Source: Chitinophagaceae bacterium
GTDB taxonomy: Bacteria > Bacteroidota > Bacteroidia > Chitinophagales > UBA10324
Reading direction: 5' to 3'
Assembly: GCA_016704325.1 (NCBI GenBank)
Contig: JADJAG010000012.1
Coordinates: forward strand, 1 to 64,000
Length of the DNA: 64,000 nucleotides
In this document: piece after piece, positions 56,854-64,000 of the stretch
Numbering within the stretch: position 1 is the stretch's first letter
How the letters are laid out: every line of letters starts with the position of its first letter
Notes under the pieces: model-generated
The model's database searches: none
What the model was told of the DNA's origin: nothing
Seen by the model: the letters and a program-made list of their open reading frames with translations, nothing else
Made by a program: the position numbers and the translations under genes

Positions 56854-58137
56854 ATGAAACATCTCGCATTAGCACTTACTCTGATTTGTTACTTCAATCA
56901 TGGATATTCACAGCGTATTGCTCCGGCGCCAGCTCAAAGTGTTCCGTTAGTAATAACCGGTGGCACAATACATATAGGCAACGGACAAGTAATAGAAAAC
57001 GGAGCCGTAGCCTTTGATAATGGTAAGATTACGTATGTGGGTGCTGCTGCCAATGCACCTGCTGCCGGCGCAACCATTATTGATGCAAAATCGAAACATG
57101 TATATCCGGGACTTATTGCTGCAAACACATACCTGGGACTGAGTGAAATTGAAGCGGTGCGCGCCACCAACGATTATAATGAAGTGGGCGATTATAATCC
57201 CGGAACGCGAAGCCTAACCGCTTATAATACCGATTCTAAAGTGATTCCAACTTTACGCTCGAATGGAATATTGCTGGCACAGGTTGCCCCTCAGGGAGGT
57301 ATTATATCAGGCACCTCTTCTATCATGCAACTTGATGGATGGAACTGGGAAGATGCAGCATACCTGGCAGATGACGGTGTTCATCTGAATTGGCCTTCTT
57401 TCTTTCGGTTTAAGTTTGAAGATTTAACCGCTTCCGTGACGGTGAATGAAGATTATGAAAAACAAGTGCAACAGATTCGCAGTTACTTCCAGCAGGCGCA
57501 ACAATATAATTTGCAGGCAACACATGCAGAACGCAACATCAATTTTGAAGCATTAAAGGGCACATTTACAAAATCAAACACTATTTTCATTCATACCAAT
57601 TATGTACGCGAGATCATGAATGCCGTACAATTCGCAAAGGATTTTGGTATGCGCATGGTACTGGTAGGTGGACGTGATGCGTATCAATGTACGGCATTAT
57701 TGAAAGAGAACGACATTCCTGTTATCCTGGGAGAAGTACATTCCCTGCCTGCCGGTGATGATGAAAAAATTGATCTGCCGTATCGCACTGCCACTATGCT
57801 GCAGCAGGCCGGCATTTTATACAGTTTGAGTATCTCCGGCTTCTGGCAAGTGAGAAACCTTCCGTTTATGGCTGGCACTACAGTAGCATATGGTGTAAGC
57901 AAAGAAGATGCATTGAAGTCCATCACTTCAAACACGGCAAAGATACTGGGCATTGATAGCAGAACCGGAACTTTGGAGACAGGTAAGGATGCTAATATCA
58001 TTATCTCTACAGGCGACTTGCTGGATATGAAATCAAGTAATATAGAACGTGCTTTTATACAAGGCCGTGATATCAGTTTAGACAATGCGCAGAAGCAGTT
58101 GAATGAAACCTATAAACAGAAATACAACATTAAATAG
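56854..58137 (+). CDS. Secreted amidohydrolase-family protein, probably metal-site deficient
   Basis: A 427-residue exported protein (signal ALALTLICYFNHGYSQ). It has the amidohydrolase layout: VVNN-like start LVITGGTIHIGNGQVIENGA, HVYPGLIAANTYLGLSEIEA, FIHTNYVREIMNAVQFAKDF and the typical C-terminal ITSNTAKILGIDSRTGTLET then GKDANIIIS. The HxH position is replaced by AANTY, and the late catalytic Asp position reads SISGFW, so it may be a non-catalytic relative. It follows the two-module amidohydrolase by 104 bases on the same strand; the two may form a complex. Confidence 0.8.
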   Translation: MKHLALALTLICYFNHGYSQRIAPAPAQSVPLVITGGTIHIGNGQVIENGAVAFDNGKITYVGAAANAPAAGATIIDAKSKHVYPGLIAANTYLGLSEIEAVRATNDYNEVGDYNPGTRSLTAYNTDSKVIPTLRSNGILLAQVAPQGGIISGTSSIMQLDGWNWEDAAYLADDGVHLNWPSFFRFKFEDLTASVTVNEDYEKQVQQIRSYFQQAQQYNLQATHAERNINFEALKGTFTKSNTIFIHTNYVREIMNAVQFAKDFGMRMVLVGGRDAYQCTALLKENDIPVILGEVHSLPAGDDEKIDLPYRTATMLQQAGILYSLSISGFWQVRNLPFMAGTTVAYGVSKEDALKSITSNTAKILGIDSRTGTLETGKDANIIISTGDLLDMKSSNIERAFIQGRDISLDNAQKQLNETYKQKYNIK

Positions 58138-58249
58138 AAAGTACACCAACGCTTTGAGTGATATCATAGCCTCATACTATTTTATTGGAGTTTCCTCAAA
58201 CCACAGTTGCTTTTTGTTGAATGCCTTGTCTGACTGTGTTTAATAAAAG

Positions 58250-58917
58250 GTAACCACAGAGAACGCTGATAAAATTATTAACATAGACCTCTTTTGTTGC
58301 AATTCAGACTTTATGAATTCTGTGGTTAATAAAATGTAACCACAAAGAGCACAGAGAAGAAAACACATAGATCTTGTTTGAAGCTATTCCGCCTTTGTGT
58401 TCTCTGTGGTTTCAAGAATGGTAACCACAAAGAACACAGAGAAAAACACCCATCAATCTTGTTTGAAGCGACTCCCCCTTTGTGCCCTCTGTGGTTTCAA
58501 AAAAAAGGTAACCACAAAGTACACAGAGAAAAACACCCATCAATCTTGTTTGAAGCGACTCCCCCTTTGAGTCCTCTGTGGTTTCAAAAAAGTAACCACA
58601 AAGAGCACAGAGAAGAAAACACATAGATCTTGTTTGAAGCTATTCCGCCTTTGTGTTCTCTGTGATTTCAAAAAAAGTAACCACAAAGAACACAGAGAAA
58701 AACACCCATCAATCTTGTTTGAAGCGACTCCCCCTTTGTGCCCTCTGTGGTTTCAAAAAAGTAACCACAAAGAGCACAGAGAAGAAAACACATAGATCTT
58801 GTTTGAAACTATTCCGCCTTGGTCCTCTGTGGTTTCAAGAATGGTAACCACGGAGAATACAGAGAAGAATAATGTCATAGATCCGCTTCATAATATTCCC
58901 CCTTTACCAGGGAGAAA
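58250..58917 (+). repeat. Array of eight about 85-bp hairpin units, two alternating types
   Basis: Units begin GTAACCACAAAG at 58336, 58421, 58508, 58592, 58677 and 58761, with degenerate flanking units at 58250 and 58844. Lengths are 83-87 bp. Each starts AACCACAAAGAGCACAGAG and ends in its near complement (TTTGTGTTCTCTGTGGTTT), so each can fold into a long hairpin. Type A units (58336, 58592, 58761) carry AAAACACATAGATCTTG; type B units (58421, 58508, 58677) carry AACACCCATCAATCTTG. The order is A B B A B A. Unit order implies duplication of an AB block. Open frames across it are by-products of the repeat. The flanks (58138-58249, 58918-59024) hold nothing recognisable. Confidence 0.9.
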
Positions 58918-59024
58918 GCTGTATAATTATTCAAAGCGCATTATCCATTGTTAATTTATACGACACTCTTGAAAAGGAATTAAATAAACTCCAGGTTAGT
59001 TTAAAGACCTTGCTGCCGGTGCAG

Positions 59025-62000
59025 TTATTCAATTGTTATTTTCCTTTGACAGCTCATCGTTTCCGTATGCACTTCAACAATATAGATTCCTTTTGCTTTA
59101 TTGCTAAGGTCAACAGCATGTGACCAGGAACCATGCTGCAGCTTTATTTCTTCACGGTAGATAATTTTCCCGGGCATATCACGAACAACAATATTAATTT
59201 GACCAGGAATTGCTCTTGAATTAGCTTCAATCATAAACTGCCCGGATGTAGGATTGGGAAAGATGCTGATGGAAATGTCGTCGTTTAACTCATGAGTGCC
59301 TGTTTCAAGCACCACCACAATTTGTTTTGTAGTATCATCGATACAACCTGTTGTGTCGGTAAACGTATAGCTGATCGAATAAGGTCCACCAATTCCTGCC
59401 AGTTCCGGATCAAAGAAATTACCTGTAATACCAGCACCTTCAAACAATCCTCCTGCCGGGACACCGGTAAGCAGATAAGGATCGTCCGCAAACATTGCCG
59501 TGTCAGGGAGGCCGCTAAAAGAAGCAATCGGAGGAACGATAACCTGTATAGGAATTAATACAACCGTATCGCAACCACTGTTGATCTCTGTGGCAGTTAG
59601 CGTTAAGTCAACGTTTGCAGCAGGAGTTATTGTGATGGATGAACCAATACCATCCGGCGGATCCATAGAAGGCAATAAAGGCAACCATTGATAATTGTAG
59701 TTTCCGGTACCGTTGTTGGTGGCAGTAATGGAAATACTTTCTCCTTTACACACCGGAGCCGCGGTAACGCTTGTTGTGATCAGTGGAATGTGAATGATGG
59801 CATGCACCGGTGCGCGTTCGCTGGCGCAACCAATTGCCTGGTAATGCACAATGCCATTCCACCGAATCGGTTCCACTGCATCACCAAAAGGATAGGTGAT
59901 GGCAATGCCTTCTGCAATCTTAATATGATCGTCTTCCACAAAGATGTCGCCAACATTGGTTCCAAAAGTATAGTTGATGCCTTCTGTTTTTGAAGTGATA
60001 TAAAAAGCATAGGTGTTACCGGCTGCAATGGCAAGATTAAATCCAATAGGATAAGGTGTGGGTAAACCAATGCCTTCTCCGGTTATGCCATTTGCACTGC
60101 CAAGAAGGGTCCATGCAGCAGCATCATTTTCATATCCGGCATAGGTTCCTTTTTTATAGTAGATCTCCAGGTTGTTTGAATTTCCTGCAGATAGATGTCC
60201 TTCAAATCCGGTTATCACCACAGTCTGACTTGCAGTCAGATCAAACATATTGCCGTAACCTGTGCTGCCACCCAGAAAGGTAGTCGGCAGTGGAGCAACG
60301 ACAGAAGGTCCTTCTTCCACCCAATACACAGTTGACTCCGCAAGGGGTGGTGTGGTAAATCCCGTCCCCTGCCCCAGGTAGTTACCACCGGTTGGCGCAT
60401 CGTGCCAGGAGATTGTTCCGTTACCGGAAGCTGTAGCCTGTAGTTCGACCTTGCCTGCACTGCAACGGTAGGCAGTATCACCGGAAGGAGGTAACGGTAC
60501 CGGCATTACCTGCAAAAAAGCTTCTTCAGCAAAGGCAACATTTGTGCAGGATACTTTTGCAACATAGAAACCGGTTGTATCCAGCAGTGGCGTAACATAC
60601 GCAGCGGATATTGCACCCGGTATTTCTTCATATGGCCCGCCACTGTTCAGCGAATGCATCCATTGGATAGCAGATCCTGAAGTATAGTCATTCAAAGTAA
60701 GTAAAGCAGTTCCTTCTCCACATATTTTTTCAAATGCAGGATCAATGATGCCGGCATTTGGCTTGCTGATCAACTTAATTATTATGCCTGAAGTATCGGC
60801 ACACTGCGTATTGGTATCGGTTACGATTAATATATAGTTGGTCGAGATGGTGGGTGTAGCAACAGGATTAGAAACCGAAGGATTATCCAATGTGGCAGCC
60901 GATGACCAATTGTAAACATATTCCAATGGTTTGAAACGCCATGCGTCTTCAAATGCTGTCCAGGTATTGTTTCCGTTTCTGCCCGGAACGGAAGCCCCTG
61001 CTGTACCGGTAGCATTTTCAATAGCCATAGTATGATTTAACCAAACTTCGGCAGGGTTGCCGGGCATTGATGCCGTATGTATTTCAATAGCATTGCTGGT
61101 TTCATACAAAAAAACCTGGGCAGTTACCGGATCACTGCCTCCGTTGAAGCCATAGTGTAAGATACTATCGAAGCGTACCACCAGCTTGCGGAAAGGTGCT
61201 GTTCCGGATACGAAATAAGAAATGCTGCCGCCGAGTTGTGGTGAAAGATCTTCCCAGGCAAAAGCAATCACATTGTTTGGATGAAGGATATCAGGCAATG
61301 CATCTCCCTCACAACAGCCATCGGTTGCATTGGCATCGAAAGTGATAAAACCATTCGAAGATATTCTGAATGAGTTGTAGTAGCTGCCATAAAACCTGAA
61401 TGAAAATCCAAGTGGCAGGTGGGCACTTAATTCATCTTCCCCAAGCTGGACCGGCATGCCCATTGTTGTTTCCGGACTAAATTCAATTTCATCCACCAGG
61501 TAATTCATCAGGGGAGTGGCAGCTGCAAATAGTTGTGATGATGTTCCTCCGCAGATGGAGTCCGCACTTGCAGTAACAGCAACCGATGGCGTATTGGCAA
61601 CCGTTACCGTTACATACATCTGATTCTGGCAAATGCTGTCTGTAGCATTTACAGTATAGGTTGTTGTTACAAGTGGTGATGCAGCTACCTGTTCTCCTGT
61701 AACAGATGACAGGCCGGTAGCAGGCGACCAGCTATAGCTGGAAAAGCCGGGTGATGCATTCATGATAACTGCAGAGCCATTGTTTGCACAGATAGTCGCA
61801 TTGTTGGGTACCGTATTCACCATCAATAATGAAGCAGTGCTCACATAAGCCGTTACCGGCACCCTTGGCGTTTCACATTGATCGGTATAGTTGACGACCC
61901 AGTTGTAGAAATAGAAATAGTAGTTAGGACCAAGATTGCTGGTGTATAATGAAAAAACTCCGGGTATTTCATAAGGGAAACTTACGCCGGATTGATTGCT

Positions 62001-63338
62001 CCACAAAGGAACGCTGCCTTCCAGTAAGGTGATTTGGAAACCCAATCCGGGATCGAGGTTGTAATTCAGTTCTAAATAAGTTTTTTGGTTTACCTGTGAT
62101 GCGGTAACAGTAAAAGTGTCTGTCCTGATCGGCTGAAAATTCCCGTCGCGTAATTGAATAATCACAAATCCTTCGGCAGATGGATATACATGCACGCCTG
62201 TGAGTTTACATGCTTTGAGCGTACTGAAAACCAGGTAGTCGTTTTGATAGGCATCTGAACCGCTTCCTGTAACATTATCTTTTAAGCCGAGGCTGTCAAT
62301 ATACATCACACCGGATGAGCCCGCAACGTAATAAGTTGTGGTGCCGGTTACTGTTGGAGAAAACAGGAAAGGCGAACCGGAACTGTAAAACGGCAAACCG
62401 GAAGTTTCTGTTGCATACCAGGAAACCGTATTCGCATTGCTTAAAACCTTCAGGTCTGCAATCCCTGCGCCGCATACAGAATCATGGACAACAGACCATA
62501 TCTTCACCTCACCCACATTAATCTTCATTTCATTGGAGTAGGTAAACTGCCCTGAATTTTCGCAGGTAACTTTTGCCCTGAAATGGGTAGCGCTGTATAA
62601 GGGTTCGGTTATATAAAAAGCTTCGTTAGCACCATCAATCGTATTCCAGCTATTGCCATCCATTGATTTTTCCCAGGCTATTAATATTCCGGAAGCCACA
62701 GTAAAACCATTCAGCAACAATTCACTGGTGTTTCCTTCTGCACAAATGGAAGAGGGAAATGCTGTGATGGTGCCCGACGCTGGAGCCGCGGTGCAGGGTG
62801 CTGCCGGATTAATGTTGATGATATAATCTTCCGTTTCACCATTTTCGAAAGTAGTGCAGGATTGCTCCGCACTGATCAGCGTTTCCAGCGCGCCACGCAC
62901 CCGCAAACGACGCTGCCCGATAAAGTCAACATTGTTTGGAATGATTACCGTGCCGGTGAAAGTGATGTTATCATAAAACGGCGAGGCATAGATAAATTCA
63001 CCGGCATCTTCGAAATCATTGTCATTGTTGTAATCGATCCAAATGCCGATGCCATCGTCGTTGTTTGTTTTTACGGAGAGGCTGTAGGTACCGCCTACCA
63101 CCACAGCAGTGGTGGTAGTTCCGCTTTCGGGATAGAGTATATAATTATTTGCATTTCCATTGCAGCCACTGCTACCATTGCTGATGGTGTTGAAAGTAAA
63201 CTTGTTGACGTAGGCACCCGTGCTGCAACTGTTCTCGTAAACAGGAATACAATACTGTGCCACCGCATGCTGATTACCGAACAGAAAAGCGATGATGGCT
63301 ATACAACATATAATATTATATTTCATTAGCATGTTCAT
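59025..63338 (-). CDS. Large T9SS-secreted surface protein with GEVED and Ig-like domains
   Basis: A 1437-residue exported protein. The signal peptide is IICCIAIIAFLFGNQHAVAQ. A GEVED domain comes first (GIGIWIDYNNDNDFEDAGEF, RRLRVRGALE, ENGETEDYIININP), then several Ig/PKD-like repeats (CAEGNTSELLLNGF, TTTYTVNATDSICQNQMYVTVT, TISTNYILIVTDTNTQC). A carbohydrate-binding-like section follows (GFSFRFYGSYYNSFRISSNG, FITFDANATDGCCEGDALPD). Its end is a type A T9SS sorting domain: ISIFPNPTSGQFMIEA, VVRDMPGKIIYREEI, LSNKAKGIYIVEV. It is probably anchored or released at the cell surface and may act in adhesion. It is a single reverse gene with no close partner. Confidence 0.88.
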   Translation of the reverse strand: MNMLMKYNIICCIAIIAFLFGNQHAVAQYCIPVYENSCSTGAYVNKFTFNTISNGSSGCNGNANNYILYPESGTTTTAVVVGGTYSLSVKTNNDDGIGIWIDYNNDNDFEDAGEFIYASPFYDNITFTGTVIIPNNVDFIGQRRLRVRGALETLISAEQSCTTFENGETEDYIININPAAPCTAAPASGTITAFPSSICAEGNTSELLLNGFTVASGILIAWEKSMDGNSWNTIDGANEAFYITEPLYSATHFRAKVTCENSGQFTYSNEMKINVGEVKIWSVVHDSVCGAGIADLKVLSNANTVSWYATETSGLPFYSSGSPFLFSPTVTGTTTYYVAGSSGVMYIDSLGLKDNVTGSGSDAYQNDYLVFSTLKACKLTGVHVYPSAEGFVIIQLRDGNFQPIRTDTFTVTASQVNQKTYLELNYNLDPGLGFQITLLEGSVPLWSNQSGVSFPYEIPGVFSLYTSNLGPNYYFYFYNWVVNYTDQCETPRVPVTAYVSTASLLMVNTVPNNATICANNGSAVIMNASPGFSSYSWSPATGLSSVTGEQVAASPLVTTTYTVNATDSICQNQMYVTVTVANTPSVAVTASADSICGGTSSQLFAAATPLMNYLVDEIEFSPETTMGMPVQLGEDELSAHLPLGFSFRFYGSYYNSFRISSNGFITFDANATDGCCEGDALPDILHPNNVIAFAWEDLSPQLGGSISYFVSGTAPFRKLVVRFDSILHYGFNGGSDPVTAQVFLYETSNAIEIHTASMPGNPAEVWLNHTMAIENATGTAGASVPGRNGNNTWTAFEDAWRFKPLEYVYNWSSAATLDNPSVSNPVATPTISTNYILIVTDTNTQCADTSGIIIKLISKPNAGIIDPAFEKICGEGTALLTLNDYTSGSAIQWMHSLNSGGPYEEIPGAISAAYVTPLLDTTGFYVAKVSCTNVAFAEEAFLQVMPVPLPPSGDTAYRCSAGKVELQATASGNGTISWHDAPTGGNYLGQGTGFTTPPLAESTVYWVEEGPSVVAPLPTTFLGGSTGYGNMFDLTASQTVVITGFEGHLSAGNSNNLEIYYKKGTYAGYENDAAAWTLLGSANGITGEGIGLPTPYPIGFNLAIAAGNTYAFYITSKTEGINYTFGTNVGDIFVEDDHIKIAEGIAITYPFGDAVEPIRWNGIVHYQAIGCASERAPVHAIIHIPLITTSVTAAPVCKGESISITATNNGTGNYNYQWLPLLPSMDPPDGIGSSITITPAANVDLTLTATEINSGCDTVVLIPIQVIVPPIASFSGLPDTAMFADDPYLLTGVPAGGLFEGAGITGNFFDPELAGIGGPYSISYTFTDTTGCIDDTTKQIVVVLETGTHELNDDISISIFPNPTSGQFMIEANSRAIPGQINIVVRDMPGKIIYREEIKLQHGSWSHAVDLSNKAKGIYIVEVHTETMSCQRKITIE

Positions 63339-63479
63339 CGTCGCAAGTTCAATCTTTTAATTGTTACAAAATGTAGTTTTCCTTCTACATTATTGCCCTG
63401 ACCAGTTGTGAGAAAACCATGGGTAAATTTAATCCAAAACGGGCAATTGTCTTTAGTCTTTTGTCTTTCGTCCTAACTC

Positions 63480-63659
63480 GGGTTTATTACAAATTGCATT
63501 TCTCAGCGATAAAATAATACAAGCGCGAAGACGCCAAGACGCCAAAAAACGTAGCATATTGATCCTTTGTGGTTTTCTTCGCGACTTCGCGTCTTGGAGC
63601 TAAAAAAGCAAGGCGCTAAGGTAAACGCTACAGCATTAAGTGCAATTTGTCATACACCC
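63480..63659 (-). repeat. MITE-like repeat family B, copy 2
   Basis: The reverse complement of copy 1 at 16287. The right terminus TGCAATTTGTCATACACCC is intact; the left reads GGGTTTATTACAAATTGCA, two changes from the consensus terminus. Interior words AAGACGCCAAGACGCC and CGCGACTTCGCGTCTTGG are conserved. It is followed 23 bases later by copy 3 in the same orientation. Confidence 0.85.
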
Positions 63660-63682
63660 CTTACCCGCACTCCAACAGGAGG

Positions 63683-63853
63683 ATTGCATTTCTCAGCGAA
63701 AAAAAAAATATACAAGCGCGAAGACGCCAAGACGCCAAAAAAACGTAGCATATTGATCCTTTGTGATTTTCTTCGCGACTTCGCGTCTTGGCGCTAAAAA
63801 AGCAAGGCGCTAAGGTAAACGCTACAGCATTAAGTGCAATTTGTCATACACCC
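63683..63853 (-). repeat. MITE-like repeat family B, copy 3
   Basis: Same orientation as copy 2 and nearly identical inside, but its left end is truncated to ATTGCATTTCTCAGCG. The right end TGCAATTTGTCATACACCC is complete. With copy 2 it forms a direct tandem pair in the 592-bp gap before hflX; a further 75 bases of that gap contain only the hflX promoter word. Confidence 0.85.
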
Positions 63854-63890
63854 TCCTAAGTCTTCCCTCAATCCTCCTCCCCAAATCCCG

Positions 63891-63898
63891 TATCTTGC
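63891..63898 (+). promoter_or_regulatory. Candidate -7 promoter element of hflX
   Basis: TATCTTGC resembles TAnnTTTG/TAnnTTGC, 33 bases before the ATG at 63931, and lies just outside repeat B copy 3. Confidence 0.35.
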
Positions 63899-63930
63899 AA
63901 AAATTACGCACTTATCCATCTATTACCTCC

Positions 63931-64000
63931 ATGTCGCTAATAACAAAAGCAGAATACCAGCAGGAAAAAGCAGTATTGATCGGCCTTATTCACCAGGGTC
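63931..64000 (+). CDS. hflX: GTPase HflX, first 23 codons (cut by window end)
   Basis: The last 70 bases encode MSLITKAEYQQEKAVLIGLI and then HQG. This resembles the start of Bacteroidota HflX, whose N-terminus commonly reads KAVLVGL(V/I)HQG. HflX is a ribosome-associated GTPase that rescues stalled 70S ribosomes. Only the beginning is visible, so the GTPase motifs cannot be checked and the call rests on the N-terminal pattern. Confidence 0.55.
   Translation, partial: MSLITKAEYQQEKAVLIGLIHQG

Noticed and set aside
58378..58847. Open frames with repeated cysteine-rich text across the hairpin array
   Set aside because: They are by-products of the repeated DNA, occur on both strands and contain no domain or start context.
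58250..58917. CRISPR-like array
   Set aside because: Whole units repeat, including the middle parts, with no unique spacers and units of about 85 bp; no cas genes are in the window.
63567..63797. 76-codon open frame over the family B repeats
   Set aside because: It spans two repeat copies, follows the repeat's composition and has no homologous look.
1..64000. tRNA or rRNA genes
   Set aside because: No cloverleaf-like T-loop sequences or rRNA motifs were noticed in the intergenic regions when read through; a tool scan could still find a missed one.

Overview
The window looks like a piece of a Bacteroidota chromosome, probably from the Chitinophagales/Sphingobacteriia side. The signs are two proteins with a type IX secretion (T9SS) C-terminal sorting region, a fused MurF-alanine racemase, a choice-of-anchor-L/OmpA protein, a DUF4286 protein, a two-component-regulator propeller kinase, and TAnnTTTG-type -7 promoter words in front of several genes. 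Ribosome binding sites are mostly weak, as usual in this phylum. No rRNA, tRNA, phage, transposase or CRISPR array was seen.

Left part (1-10.5 kb). Conserved housekeeping genes are recognisable, but almost every one is split across reading frames: purH, a LOG-family protein, an RluB/RsuA pseudouridine synthase, a HEPN toxin gene next to its nucleotidyltransferase partner, dxs, scpA, kbl and thpR. Many breaks fall in short homopolymers and the genes include ones normally essential, so sequencing or assembly error is likelier than decay. Four copies of a short inverted-terminal repeat (family A) lie between these genes.

Middle part (10.5-37 kb). Genes are intact apart from two frameshifts in uvrA. 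It holds a CFA-type methyltransferase, a secreted trypsin-like protease with TPRs, uvrA, a GH13 amylase lipoprotein with a GPH/MFS sugar transporter, a probable operon of propeller histidine kinase, TMTC-like TPR membrane glycosyltransferase and FISUMP protein, then DoxX, purD, an unrecognised protein, a secreted T9SS hydrolase, EcsC, a small cysteine-rich secreted protein with a clear terminator, DUF1801, a UvrD-type helicase fused to an Fe-S PD-(D/E)XK nuclease, and an OmpA-type cell-surface protein.

Cell-wall block (37.4-50.2 kb). mreB-mreC-mreD and mrdA (PBP2)-rodA make the elongation machinery. Between the two halves lie a beta-barrel-like outer membrane protein, an S41 protease lipoprotein and a LytS/LytTR two-component pair. 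A convergent murF-alr fusion supplies peptidoglycan precursors.

Right part (50.2-64 kb). SPFH/prohibitin, secreted thioredoxin, an alpha/beta hydrolase, two secreted amidohydrolase proteins (three modules, only one with an obvious HxH metal motif), an array of about 85-bp hairpin units in two alternating types, a 1437-residue GEVED/T9SS adhesin-like protein, two more inverted-terminal repeats (family B), and the first 70 bases of hflX. Repeat families A and B have different interiors but nearly the same termini, which is the most unusual structural signal in the window.
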